Notes under the pieces: model-generated
The model's input: only the letters and a program-made list of their open reading frames with translations
Database searches by the model: none
Told to the model about the DNA's origin: nothing
Shown here: positions 9,318 to 20,404 of the stretch, one piece after another
Layout of the letters: each line of letters starts with the position of its first letter
Position numbering within the stretch: position 1 is the first letter of the stretch
Position numbers and translations under genes: made by a program
DNA from: Clarkia xantiana subsp. parviflora
Taxonomy: Eukaryota > Streptophyta > Magnoliopsida > Myrtales > Onagraceae
NCBI GenBank assembly: GCA_036873135.1
Contig: JAPTYO010000018.1
Span: 9,291,503 to 9,355,502 of the forward strand
Length of the DNA stretch: 64,000 nt
Direction of reading: 5' to 3'

Positions 9318-10072
9318 TCAATTATCGGGGACTGCCCCCGTAGTCAGATACGTGACTATTGGGGTCATCAAAGTGGGCTCCTCCTCCGATCCTGCTTCAA
9401 TAGCACACACCTGCGTCGGGTCGGTGGTCGACAAGATCACCTTCTCCAAGAAGTGCACCTTCCGATTTTCCTCCAGGGGTGCCCCCAAGGCGAATTTGCT
9501 CAAGGTATCTGCCTCCACGTTTTCTTCCCTCGGGATCGCCTCAATGTCGAAGCATTTAAAGCTCCCTTCAAGACTTGCACCTCGCGAAGGTACTTCCTCA
9601 TCATTGGACTCTTCGCCTCGTATCGCCCTTGGACCTGGTTCACAATCAGGGCCGCGTCACACTTCACTCTCAAGTGGGCAACTCCCGTACCTTTGGCGAT
9701 TTTCAGGCCAGTGATGAGAGCCTCGTACTCAGCTTCATTGTTCGTGGCTCTAAACGTTAAGGCCAAAGAATATCGAAGCGGCTCACCTCCGCCTGGTGGT
9801 ATCAATACAAACCCTTCTCCTGATCCCTCTGAATTCGAGGAGCCATCCGTGTACATCTCCCAGGTATTTTCCTCGTTTGGCTGTTCTGATTGCTCTGCCA
9901 TCTCTGGTTGTTCTGCTATCGGGACCTCCATGGTTGCCCCCTCTACAGGGCCCGCTTCTTCCAGATCGGGGGCTGTAGACTCTGCTATGAAATCCGCCAA
10001 TGCCTGGCCCTTAATAGCCGTTCTCGGAGCAAAGTGTATGCGAAACTCACTAAGCTTGACTGCCCATTTCAC
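9318..10072 (-). pseudogene. Element C RNase H domain
   Basis: RNase H removes element RNA during reverse transcription. Motifs: EMYTDGSSNSEGSG (first Asp), TNNEAEYEALITGLKIAKG (Glu), VKCDAALIVNQVQG (Asp). The frame starts directly after an in-frame TAA (10075-10073) that separates it from RT and changes frame around 9510. The same TAA is present in H but not in D. Confidence 0.88.
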
Positions 10073-11388
10073 TTATCTCCCCGACGCATCAGGTCGGTTC
10101 AAAAAATTCTTCGAAGGCTGGTTCGTCAACACAGTAATCTCGTGCGCATGGAAGTAAGGCCTCAGCTTCCGAGCAGTAATAATCAACGCAAAGAGGTACT
10201 TCTCAACGGCGGGATAATTCATTTCATATTTGGCAAACGCCTTGCTTACATAATAGAAGGGGACTTGATTACCCTCGACAACCTTCACTAACACAGAGCT
10301 AATGGCAAATTCAGAAACAGCCAAGTAAAGATAGAGCGACTCGCCTGGAACCGGTTTCGCCAACGGCGGGAGGGTGCGAAGGTGCTGCTTGAGTGCCTGG
10401 AACGCCTCTTCACACTTGGCGGTCCACTTAAACTTCTTGTTGGCCCTCAGGACTTCAAAAAATGGCATTGATCGGTCACTCGCTTTGGACAGGAAGCGAT
10501 TCATTGCAGCCAGTTGGCCATTCAGCACTTGCACCTCCCGATGGTTTATCGGGGACTGCATCTCCTCGATCGCCCTTAGCTTCTCGGGGTTCACCTCGAT
10601 TCCTCTTTGGCTCACCATAAAGCCCAGAAACTTTCCCGAGTGGACTCCGAAGGCGCACTTGGTCAGGTTTAAGCGAACCTGATGAAGCCTCATCCGCTCA
10701 AACGCCGTGGCTAGGTTGTGCACATGATCCTCAACTTTTCGGGACTTCACCAGCATATCGTCCACGTAAGCCTCCATGGTTTTCCCCAGCATATCTCCAA
10801 ACAGCTTGTTCACCATCCGCTGGTAGGTTGCCCCGGCATTGATCAGTCCGAAAGGCATGACATCGTAGTGGTAGATATCGTTGTCAGCATAAAATGCTGT
10901 GTGAGGACATCCTCCTTAGCCATCTTGATCTAGTTATAGCACGAGTACGCATCCATGAAGCTCAACAACTCATGTCCCGACGTGGCATCCACCAGCTGGT
11001 CGATTCTCGGGAGCGGGTAACAATCCTTCAGGCAAGCCTTATTCAGGTCGCGGAAGTCAACACACATCCGCCATTTCCCATTGCTCTTCTTCACCAGCAC
11101 CGGGTAGGCAACCCAAGTCTGGAATCGGAGCTCCTTGATAAACCCATCATCGAGCAACCTGCCCACCTCCTTCTGGATCGCAATCCTCTTGTCTGTGCCC
11201 ATCGGACGCCTTTTTTGTGTAATAGGCTTGATCGCGGGATCAATCTTCAACTCATGTACGATTATATCGGGGCTGATTCCTGGCATATCACTCGGAGACC
11301 AGGCAAACAGCTCCTTGAACTCCTTTAGCAGATCGATCAATTCTCGGGCTGTCTCCTCGGTCAGAGCAGACCCGATTTTCACTTTCTT
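10073..11388 (-). pseudogene. Element C reverse transcriptase domain
   Basis: RT copies element RNA to DNA. Visible motifs: PITQKRRPMG, KWRMCVDFRDLNKAC, FMDAYSCYN (one residue changed from SGYN), MPFGLINAGATYQRMVNKLF, AYVDDMLVKS (catalytic YVDD), FLGFMVSQRGIEVNPEK, then the connection region ending LNRPDASGR-stop. A frameshift between 10930 and 10858 splits the domain and a TAG near 11389 separates it from the protease segment (DGP-stop, where D and H read DGPQ). It is non-functional as read. Confidence 0.9.
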
Positions 11389-13702
11389 CTAAGGCCCGTC
11401 AATCTCGACCTCCTTCAAGTCCTCTACGGGGTCGTGACGCCCAAACTCCTCTCTAGGATCAGCATCTGTCTGGAGGACAGTCATAGCCTCTCGTCTTTTC
11501 CTTCGGGTGGCGTTAACATAACATTTCCTGGAAGCCACCTGGTCGCCCTTTACCTCTCCGACTCCATGGTCAGTCGGGAACTTCATCTTCTGGTGCACAG
11601 TCGTGGCAACGGCCATCAGGGGGTTGATGGTAGTTCTCCCGATAATCGCGTTGTAGGTCCCCGCGGATTCAACTACCACAAACTCCACGTTCCTCCTCTC
11701 CGATTTCCACCCACTACCAAACTCCACTGGTAAGGTGATCACTCTTAGCGGATAGGAGGTAAAGCCAGAGAATCCGACCATCGGGAAGTTCGCCTCCTTC
11801 AGGTCCTTCTTCGTTTTCCCCATGGCCTCCAGCGCATCCATGAACAGAATATCGGAGGAGCTCCCTCCATCGATCAGAATCCGCTTCATCTCGTATCCAT
11901 TCACATCTAAGGTCACGACCAGAGCGTCATCGTGTGGAGTCTCCACGCCTACAAGATCCTCCGAAGAAAAGGAGATCACCATCTCTTCCTTCAGGGTCCA
12001 GGATCGGGACCTCTTACCCAACACTACAGCAGCGGGAATTCTAGAGGCATAAACTTCCCGGGAGGACGAGGTATCACCTCCAGCCGCAAATCCTCCGTGA
12101 ATCACATTGATAGTGCCCCGCTTCTCCTTATGGGCACCAGAAGACTCCGGGTCAGACCTCTTCTTCTTTGGGGACCGATCGCTGGATCGGGAACAGGACC
12201 GTGATCGGGATCGGCACCGCTTCTCCCCGAAAAATTCCTTAAGCTTCCCCTTCTGGACCAGCTTTTCGATCTCCTTCTTCAGCTCCCGACAATGGTTGGT
12301 GTCGTGACCATTTGCGCGATGAAATCGACAGTAGCGATCGGTGCGGGATCCCAAAAATTCTCCTTCCTTCTTCGGAGGATACCTGGAGATACCCTGTCGT
12401 TCCATGACCGTTAACACCTCCGCCATAGAGCTGTTGAGAGGAATGTCACGATCCTCCCGCCCGTCCTTCTTCGAGGAACGCCTATCATCCCTTCGATCAG
12501 AGCGGCCTCGATTCCGACTGCTCTCGGATTTATCCTTCGACCGACTGCTTTCCCTTATTCGACTTCGGGGGCTCAAGCTCTCCAGCGGCTATCTTCGACT
12601 CCTGGACATCGATTTGCCGCTTCACCCTCTTCTGCAGTGCCTCCATATTCCACACAGCCTTTTCAGCCACGCTGTTCATCAAGTCGGAACCGTAGGGGGC
12701 TGTCAGGTTCCGAATGAAGGTACGGATGGTCTCACCCTCCGAAATATCCTCGTCAATCTCCGCCATGCTGGCAGTGTATCGCTGGTAATAGTGCGCCAGC
12801 GACTCATCGGGCCTCTGTACCACCTGGGTCAGGGACCTTACACTCTTCAACAGACGTCTGCGACCCTGGTACTGCTGAATAAAACGGTCGTGCATATCAG
12901 CCCAGCAAGTGATGCAGTCTGGGGGCAGACTGAAGAACCAGGTCAGGGCTCTCTCCAAGTGTGTTCGGGAACAGCGTACACACGATATCTTCATTCGGGG
13001 CTCTGCCCAGACACGCCATAAGGTGCTTCTGAACATGACGAACCAGATCTCCCTCGCCATCATACTCCTTAATCGTTGGGATACCCAGCCCTGGCGGGGC
13101 GAGGGTGTCTATGAGTCGAGGAACGAAGGAATGGGTGGATCGATCCCTCAGCTCCGACACCAGCGGCTTCTGCTCTCCCATGCAGATGTTCAAGATCTTC
13201 ACCACCTGATCGGGGGTGATGGGACCATTAAGGGGAATGGTCCTATGCTGCACTAGTCCTGGCCCATCGACCAAAAATCGTTCTGGTTGAGTGGACTCCC
13301 TACTCCTGCCCTGGCTTCGGGGCTGAGCCTCCCGTACATTCTGAACCTCTGCTGGTGGGGGCGCTTCCTCTTCTAGTGAGGGCATCTCCTCTTGCCTCCT
13401 CGCAGCCTCTCTCCGATCTAAGAGAGCCTCCACGGCTGCCAAAAACATCGGCATGGCCTCCGCCACCGCCCTCGTCAGGTCCGCATTTGGAGGAGCCTCC
13501 TGCTCCCTATTCCCTTGAGTTGAGCAGCAGTATCTTCAGGGGCTTCAATATGCCCTCCTGTCCGGGAGACCTCCGCGGGGAGATTCTGGTCCTCAGCATG
13601 CTCCGGTGGTGAATTCAGAGTCGTCCTAGCAGGATGACGAGAACCACCAGATTGTCCTTGTCTTCTTTGCTTGCCAGCCGCCATTGAACGAGTAGAAGGC
13701 AT
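11389..13702 (-). pseudogene. Element C gag and protease
   Basis: Starts at ATG 13702 (MPSTRSMAAGK, the C/H subfamily start), with a frameshift near 13475 before the AVAEAMPMFLAAVEALL helix. The gag core (WFFSLPPDCITCWADMHDRFIQQY; LLKSVRSLTQVVQRPDESL) is split by a frame change near 12960, and another near 12560 leads to an Arg/Ser-rich linker, a knuckle-like YCRFHRANGHDTNHC and the protease (ILIDGGSSSDILF, DGG active site). The protease-side frame is open from 12576 to the TAG at 11389. All domains can be recognised but are spread over at least three frames. Confidence 0.87.
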
Positions 13703-13720
13703 ATCAGCTTTTTGTTACGC

Positions 13721-13738
13721 TTCCCACAGACGGCGCCA
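13721..13738 (-). other. Primer-binding site of element C
   Basis: Minus strand TGGCGCCGTCTGTGGGAA next to the LTR, identical to the PBS of A and H over this stretch. Confidence 0.8.
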
Positions 13739-13739
13739 A

Positions 13740-14457
13740 TGTTGGATCACGGTGGAACTCCGGCACGATCTCTGACGGCGATCCTAGCTCCTTCGCTCCA
13801 CGTAATCCTGCAAGAGGGGATAGACCGGGCGGTGACCCAGAATCCCTCTCCGATGCTTAAATGAGTATCTCGTGCAAACTAGCAAGCAGTAATCTCAAGT
13901 AATGTATCTCAAAACGTCCTTTATTCTGAGGTAACCTCTTCCCTTTTATAGGCGGAGAGGTACCTCAGTTAGCTGGTGAACCGTTGGGGTGGTTAGCCCG
14001 TATTCCGCGTATCTCGGGCACGATCCCGCCTATCTAGGCCATGATCTCACTTATCTCGGCCACGCCCCGCGTATCTCGGCCACGCTCCGCGTATCTCAAC
14101 CACGCTCCGCGTATCTCGGCCACGCCCCGCGTATCTCGGCCTTAACCTCTGATAGCAAGTCCCGATTAATATCGGGGACTCCAGAGTTATCTTGTTATGT
14201 CACCGCTCGGGGCCCCTCGTCATCGTGACAGGGCTAATCATTCTCAGGGATTCATCATCGGGGCCTACTTAAAGGCATCTCATCGGGAGCATCCAGCTCA
14301 CCTATCGGGACCGACTCTGTCGGGACCTTTCATCATCGGGACTCCCTCTATCGGGACCCTTCACCTTGGTCTTCTTGACCTTCATTTTAGGGCCTAGTGG
14401 GCCTATTCACCGTTTCCTCGTTGTTAAAGGGCCTAATGGCCATAGCGAAGCCCATCA
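13740..14457 (-). repeat. 5' LTR of element C (718 bp)
   Basis: Plus-strand reading TGTTGGATCACGG...AAGCCCATCA. A TATA region lies near 13948-13956 (minus CCTATAAAAGGG). U3 subrepeats (cgtatctcggccacg type) occupy about 13995-14145. It is the same subfamily as B, H and the solo LTR. Confidence 0.9.
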
Positions 14458-14780
14458 AAATACATGCTTGAGAATCAAAGTCATACAAAAAGTACTAGGA
14501 TAACCTTTACAAAAAAACATATATAACACGACATGTTAGAGGGGTAAAAAATGTGTGGCTTTGCTCTACAAGGTAGGTTCCACCGACAGGCTTCCGACAC
14601 GGTGGTTTCCTCACCTTATCATAGGGATCACAGGACCTTCACGAGTAGTGGAGTTGTTCTGAGTCGTTTCGGCGGCTAGGTCGCGCGGTCGTACCCTTAC
14701 TAACTCTCAGGGGTTCCTAGTTGCCCTGGGTTTTAAGCATTTTGGATATTACACTAAAGTGGTGTGTGCTAATTCAAACA
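14458..14780 (-). mobile_element. Fragment resembling the leader of element E, inverted
   Basis: Reverse-complemented, this segment matches the sequence just downstream of the PBS of E (about 33840-34110): the same order of 'ctttag.gtaat.tccaaaatgc', a GACCGCGCG motif, 'gtgatccctatga', 'ggtggaacctaccttgtag' and 'ctaacatgtcgtgtt'. It has no ORF. It is a remnant of an E-type element, or a sequence shared by Ogre-like leaders, cut by the LTR of C on the left and replaced by element I sequence on the right. Confidence 0.7.
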
Positions 14781-14811
14781 ATGTCACAAAAAATTGAAAA
14801 GTTAATCGAGA

Positions 14812-15846
14812 TAAGGATACTGGTTCTTGGCGAAGAGGAAGGCAAGGCGAGGATTCATCTCCTTCTTCATCGACTCGATTGTCCCCGCCTCGTGCTGAGG
14901 CTTCCGCTAGTGGCCCCTTAGATTATGAGGGTCCTTGTTTTGATTGGGACATGTTGTTGAGCCCATCTGTCGAGTTTTCCAAAGATTGGAATCCTCTTCA
15001 CTTTTTACGAGGGTATCCTCTCAAAGAGAGGATTCTATCGCCAATCCTGATTTGGCACTTCATTTATTAAATGCTTTCATTCCTCCCTGGGATCGTAGGC
15101 ACCTAGAAACGAACTTGGGGGAAGTGGAGGAGGCTACTCGCCTTCTTCTTTTGAAACAGGCCGAAGTGAGTATTGCCCTCTTCTATTTATTTGGATTTAT
15201 TCTTCGTTTGTCGTAGACTGATCCTTTCTTTCTTGATTCTTTCTTTAACAGGCTTCCAGGGATTCTCTTCAATATTCTCGCCTGATGATCGATCTCTTTA
15301 GGGAGTTACAGGCGACCAGGGAGAAGCTTAAGACCTCAGCTTCTCCTGAGGTTATGGGAGAGGTTCAAAGTCTTCAAGAAGAGAATGCCAAACTGAGAGA
15401 GAATCTTAAGCTAGCGAATGAGACTTCTTCCTTTTTACGGCGGGACCTTCAAAAGTGCGAAGAGTCCCTACAGAGCTCCATTTCTTTGATGAAAGAGCAT
15501 CGCCACTTGCTGGAGAGGAAGAACAAGGAAAATGCTAACCTCAAAGTTGAGAACATAATTCTTCGTGAGAGGGTCGATGTGCTACAAAAGGAGATGTCGA
15601 GCTTGAGGAAGTCTGGAGTTAGGGCTGTGGAAAATTATAACGCGAGTTCTGCTTTTGAATCAGATATTGCCGCAACCGCTTCTGATCTTCTTTTTCCTTC
15701 CTCAAAAGAGAATGTAGCCAATCTGAGAGCGTATACCTGACTTCCCTTTTTCTCAAGTTCCTCTTCTTCAGCAGTTTTTAGAGATCCCTGCTGAAGGGGA
15801 TGATAGTTTTGTTGTTTCTTCCTCTAAGGGAAAGAATGCTTTGTAA
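14812..15846 (+). pseudogene. Element I antisense aORF with intron and coiled coil
   Basis: Plus-strand pieces: a Ser/Pro-rich start (about 14830-15060), a frame change, then IPPWDRRHLETNLGEVEEA, an 86-nt GT-AG intron (15166-15251, GTGAGT donor, TTTCTTTAACAG acceptor) joined in phase, then a long heptad-like coiled coil (15280-15630; LQEENAKLRENLKLANE and RDLQKCEESLQSS stretches). After one more frame change near 15720 an acidic tail (EIPAEGDDSFVV) runs to TAA at 15844-15846. It has the same overall design as the aORF of C, with an intron before a coiled coil, although the sequences differ. Probably a Tat aORF; the molecular role is unknown. Confidence 0.62.
15166..15251 (+). other. Intron in the aORF of element I
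   Basis: GTGAGT donor after GCCGAA, a T-rich stretch, TTTAACAG acceptor. Splicing joins GAA to GCT in phase 0 and continues into the coiled coil. Confidence 0.75.
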
Positions 15847-16012
15847 ACAGTTACTTTCTAGGATGTTTCTATTAAGATCGATCCCTTGTGTAACAAATCT
15901 CTTTTTGTAATAAAGGGTTTTATCACTCGTAACTTCGATAATCATATATTGGTCGAATAATGTCGATCGTTAGTATTTGTAGTTGTCGATTTTTACCTTT
16001 AATCGAGTTGTC
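15847..16012. other. Spacer between the aORF and the 80-bp array
   Basis: T-rich noncoding stretch with a possible poly(A) signal (aataaaggg, about 15909). Nothing else recognisable. Confidence 0.5.
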
Positions 16013-17835
16013 ACCGTACATAGGCTTTATTGCCATTTTGGCACATAAGGTCGACAATCGATTTGTAGACCTTTGATTCTTCGATCGAGTTGTCTCGGTA
16101 CTGATGGTTCCGCTATGGCCGTTAGGCCCTTTAACGGCGAGGAAACGGTGAATAGGCCCACTGGGCCCTAAAAAGGAGGTCAAGAAGACCAAGGCGAAGG
16201 GTCCCGACAGAGGGAGTCCCGATGGTGAAAGGTCCCGACAGAGTCGGACCCGATAGGCGAGCTGGATGCTCCCGATGAGATGCCTTTAAGAAGACCCCGA
16301 TGATGAATCCCTGAAAATGATTGGCCCAGTCACGATGACGAGGGGCTGACACAATGAGATAACTCTGGAGTCCCCGATATTAGTCGGGACTTGTTATCAG
16401 AGGTTGAGGCCGAGATACGCGGAGCGTGGCCGAGATAAGCGAGATCATGGCCTAGATAGGCGGGATCGTGGCCGAGATACGCGGAGCGTGGCCGAGATAA
16501 GCGAGATCATGGCCTAGATAGGCGGGATCGTGGCCGAGATATGCGGAATATGGGCTAACCACACCAACGGTTCACCAGGTAACTGAGGTACCTCTTCGCC
16601 TATAAAAAGGCAGAGGTTACCTCAGAACATGGGACGTTTGGAGATACACTCTTTGAAATTAATGCTTGCCATTTCATACGAGATACTCATTTAAGCATCG
16701 GAGAGGGATTCTGGGTCACCATCCGGCCTATCCCCTCTTGCAGGATTACGTGGAGCGAAGGAGCTCGGATCGCCGTCAAGACCGTCCCGGAGTTCCGCCG
16801 TGATCCAACACGTACCTAGGCTTTATTTCCATTTTGGGCACATAAGGTCGACAATCGATTTGTAGACCTTTGATTGTTCGATCGAGTTGTCACCGTACCT
16901 AGGCTTTATTGCCATTTTGGGCACATAAGGTCGACAATCGATTTATAGATCTTCGACTTCTTCTATCAAATTGTCGTCGCACCTAGATCTTAGTCATTTT
17001 GGGTAAATAAGGTCGACAATCGATTTGTCGACCGATTTTTTGATCGAGTTGTCGCCGTACCTAGGCTTTATTGCCATTTTGGGCACATAAGGTCGACAAT
17101 CGATTTGTAGACCGAATCTTCGATCGAGTTGTCGCCGTACCTAGGCTTTATTGCCATTTTGGGCATATAAGGTCGACAATCGATTTGTAGAACGAATCTT
17201 CGATCGAGTTGTCGTCGTACCTAGGCTTTATTTCCATTTTGGGCACATAAGGTCGACAATCGATTTGTAGACCGAATCTTCGATCGAGTTGTCGTCGTAC
17301 TTAGACCTTATTCATTTTGGGCACATAAGGTAGACAATCGATTTGTAGACCTTTGATTCTTCAATCGAGTTGTCATCGTACCTAGGCTTTATTGCCATTT
17401 TGGGCACATAAGGTCGACAATCGATTTGTAGACCGAATCTTCGATCGAGTTGTCGTCGTACCTATACCTTAGTCATTTTGGGCACATAAGGTCGAAAATT
17501 GATTTGTAGACCTTTGATTCTTCGATCGAGTTGTCGCCGTACCTAGGCTTTATTGCCATTTTGGGAACTTAAGGTCGACAATCGATTTGTAGACCGAATC
17601 TTCGATCGAGTTGTCGCCGTACCTAGACCTTAGTCATTTTGGGCACATTAGGTCGACAATCGATTTGTAGACCGATTCTTCGATCGAGTTTTCGCAGTAC
17701 CTAGACCTTACTAATTTTGGGCACATAAGATCGACAATCGATTTGTAGACCGATTCTTCGATCGATTTGTCACCGTACCTAGACCTTAGTCATTTTGGGC
17801 ACATAAGGTCGACAATCGATTTGTAGATCTTTTGT
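16013..17835. repeat. 80-bp tandem array of element I, split by a solo LTR
   Basis: One unit is at 16013-16101; about 12-13 more run from 16811 to 17835. The consensus order is CGTACCTAGGCTTTATTGCC, ATTTTGGGCACATAAGG, TCGACAATCGATTTGTAGAC, then TTCGATCGAGTTGTCGC. A variant with 'ctagaccttagtcatttt' is about 2 bp shorter. The array sits where Tat elements carry 3' UTR tandem repeats. Confidence 0.93.
16102..16810 (+). mobile_element. Solo LTR of the C/H Tat subfamily (709 bp)
   Basis: Runs from TGATGGTTCCG to GATCCAACA with array sequence on both sides. Flanking bases GGTAC (16097-16101) and CGTAC (16811-16815) are a 5-bp target duplication with one mismatch. There is no PBS or polypurine tract beside it, so it is the product of LTR-LTR recombination. 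TATA is in CCTATAAAAAGG near 16599, and U3 subrepeats lie at about 16410-16550. Confidence 0.9.
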
Positions 17836-17989
17836 TGATGATAATATTGGAACGATTTCTTGTAAAGAAAAAGAGATCTCGAGGGATCATATTTATTCAT
17901 CGTTTCCTGGATATTACATCAAAAAAGAGACTAAAACATTAGTCATAATAAAAAAGTATCTACTTCAGAAGCTATTATAACTTCTATGA
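17836..17989. other. Spacer between array and protease remnant
   Basis: AT-rich, no open frame. It marks the junction where the pol domains of element I were lost. Confidence 0.5.
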
Positions 17990-18560
17990 GCGTCTTATCG
18001 ACGTGTTGTAACAGTGCCGCGCCATGGCTTGATCTCCTTGGACCTCGCCAATTCCCTTTAGTGTCGAGAATTTCATTACTTGATGCGCCGTTAAGGGGAT
18101 AATTCAGTGAGGATTGAGGGTGGTTCTGCCAATGATGGCGTTGTAAGATGAGGCGGCATCGACTACTACGAAAAGTATATCCACTTGCAAAACTTTCTCC
18201 CCTTCTCCCAAAACAATGGTTAGTCGAATAGCTCCCATGAGGTAGATGGTTTCTCCTGCGAATCCTATTAAAGGAAAGTTGACTTTCTTTAAGTTTCTTC
18301 TCGTTAACCCTAATTGTAGGAACGCTTGATAGAAGAGTATGTCCGTCGAGCTTCCACTGTCGATAAGAATCATTTTAACCCTGTATGTGGATATAAGGAG
18401 AGTAACTACCAAGGCGTCTTCATGCGGCTGATCCACCTTCAAAACATCGCTAGCGGTGAAGCTAATTATCTCCAGTTCAGGTTCTCGAGGTCTCTTTCCC
18501 ATTACAGCCGCCGTGGATATTTAAGCCGCGTATACCTCTCGAGCTGAATTTGTTCCTCCT
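17990..18560 (-). pseudogene. Element I protease remnant
   Basis: The minus strand encodes a Tat-type aspartic protease: EDALVVTLLISTYRVK, then ILIDSGSSTDILF with the canonical DSG active site (A, C and D have DGG), FPLIGFAGETIYLMGAI, and a SSYNAIIGRTTLN motif near the C-terminal side. The frame is open over 18502-18104, with a stop after NPH; a diverged continuation runs to about 17990. RT does not follow. Confidence 0.8.
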
Positions 18561-19804
18561 CCTGAGGCGAATCCTCCCGAGATGACATTTATCGTTCCCC
18601 TTTGAATGGAAGCGAGATAGCTATGAGGAGGGAATTGAGAATTTCTCCTTGGGCTACGGCTTCGCTTCTTTGGGGTATTTGGAGGCTTCTCGACAAACTT
18701 CAAAAGTTTACCTCTTTGAATGAGGGTCTCGATATCTTGCTTTAATATGGTGCATTCATTCGTGTCTTGCCCCCTTGTTTGTGGATATCGACAGTAGGCA
18801 TTTATTTGATGACCCATCATGTTCTTTTTTGCCGGGGGTGGGTTTCTTAGACAAAGTTTCTCAATTTCTTTAAGTACCACTGCCACATTATGTGTAAGAG
18901 TGGTATACCTTACCGGATAAGGGTTAAGATCTTTTTTGGTTCCCAAATGATTCCCATGGTAGGAAATTCCTTCTCGCCTTTCCTCCTTCTTGGACGGTCG
19001 AGAAGCAGAGCCTTCTTCAACTTTGGTCGGAAGATCTGCCTCTTTGCTTCTATAGGCGATTTCTCATGTGACCTCTCTAAGTCGATATACTTCTTAAACT
19101 TGATGGCGAGAGCATCAATCTTTCGTACCGGCTTCATCACCATGCTATCCTTCACGGCTTGACTCTGTACCTTGAGACCTCTCCAGAAGGTTCTAATCAA
19201 TTCGCCATCAGTGGCATCCTCATTCAGCTGCTGGAGTATTTTGTGGTATCTATTATAATAATTGGCTAAAGTTTCGTCAGGACCTTGCTCAATTTTATAT
19301 AGAAAGTCTATACTCTTAAGGTGTTGTCTTTGGCCTATGACCTTCTATGAACTTCGCCTTCAATTCATCCCATGAATCATTGAACTATCAGGGAGACCAT
19401 AAAACCAAGTGGACACCACTTCCTTCAGGGTGGTGGGAAAAAGCGTCGCGTAATGGTCTGGAGTGGCCCCTCTTCCTAAAAGGGAATAGTTATGGGCGTT
19501 GATATGGCGAACCGGGTCTCACTCGCCTGTGTAGTCCTCGATGTTCCTTGCAAACACTTGTGGAGGAACTCGAGTATTGAATGACCTCTTAGAGAAAGGG
19601 TAAGAAGTGTGGTCGCGAACGATAAGTAAATCATTCGCTCCTCTTCTTTTCTTTTCCAATAATTCATCTACCTGTCCTATAGTGAATAGGACAGGGCTCT
19701 TGTTCGCCATCTCGACCTCTGAAGCTTTGAGACCTCTTTCTCCAAGAGTTTTCTTCCACAACCTTCACACTATAGGCCACCTCTTCCTTTTGGGAGGCTT
19801 CTCA
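18561..19804 (-). pseudogene. Element I gag remnant
   Basis: Minus-strand pieces in several frames: a knuckle-like YCRYPQTRGQDTNECTILKQ with the LIQRGKLLKFV segment (18946-18521), a Lys/Arg-rich stretch (19200-18910), and an N-terminal part (19761-19476). Alignment by eye follows the order of gag in C and D, but similarity is low and frames shift repeatedly. The N-terminal end is replaced by the LTR of F1 at 19805. Confidence 0.7.
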
Positions 19805-20404
19805 AATTAGATTACGGGGAGTAATCACTACGGATACTTAAAACATGGTACATGCTAGTAATCGGAATTACGCAGCGGAAGATTTGCAATACCTTTAAGA
19901 TGATCCGTAGACCCAAGATCTTCTCAGGAGGGAATTCACGATCCTCCGGTCGGGACCCGTAGAGGTTCTTGTCAGAGAAGCTCTACGCGGTACAAGCTCC
20001 ACAGGAAAGCCTCTGATCGATTCTTTGCACGGGGAAAGATCTCTGGAGTGTTTGCTTGGAAAGCAAATTGGCGCACCCTTGGGTGACCATAGGTTCGACC
20101 GAAAACACTGTGTGGGGTAGAGGGTTTTTCTCTCTAAAACACTCTAATGAGGCAATAGTGATGAACCCTAAAAATCCCTTAACACCATGTATTATAGTTG
20201 GAGCAAAGTAGACAAAAGTCCACTTTGCCCACACTAGGTATTTCGGCCAGCCATGCATAGGGGAGGCCTATAATTTGGGCCTCTCATGTCAATTGGGATT
20301 TGGGTCTAGCCCAATTACCCTAATGTGAGATATACCTAATTTCCTTAGGTAAACTATACATATTATGGGCTACCAATTACAGCGCCCATCACCATATGCT
20401 TACA
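19805..20404 (-). repeat. 3' LTR of F1 (about 600 bp)
   Basis: Plus-strand reading starts AATTAGATTACGGGG (family form TGTTAGATTACGCGG) and ends CATATGCTTACA. It is the same LTR as at 25665 and 56492. The left flank is the gag remnant of element I. Confidence 0.85.

Larger units (their letters stand above)
5472..14457 (-). mobile_element. Element C: Ty3/gypsy Tat element with antisense aORF
   Basis: On the minus strand: 5' LTR (14457-13740), PBS (13738-13721), gag, zinc knuckle, protease, RT, RNase H, integrase (stop near 8133), a 3' tandem array (about 8130-7330) and then an aORF on the plus strand (5472-7223). The aORF start and the 3' LTR of C lie beyond element B, left of the window. All coding parts carry stops or frameshifts, so it is dead as a source of its own proteins. 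The flank at 14458 ('aaata') would be one target-duplication copy. Confidence 0.85.
14781..19804 (-). mobile_element. Element I: old, deleted Tat element
   Basis: Judged by layout: antisense aORF (plus, 14812-15846), an 80-bp tandem array (16013-17835, split by a solo LTR), then minus-strand protease and gag (17990-19804). RT, RNase H and integrase, expected between the array and the protease, are absent. No LTR or PBS of I is visible; the right end is cut by the LTR of F1. It is more diverged from A, C, D and H than they are from each other. Grouping the pieces into one element is an inference. Confidence 0.6.

Noticed and set aside
10476..10658. Minus frame of 60 codons rich in Arg/Gly (GEPREAKGDRGDAV region)
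   Set aside because: Alternative frame of the RT domain of C.
16811..17835. Regular repeats resembling a CRISPR array
   Set aside because: Units are contiguous and similar over the whole 80 bp, with no unique spacers; plant sequence, no cas genes.
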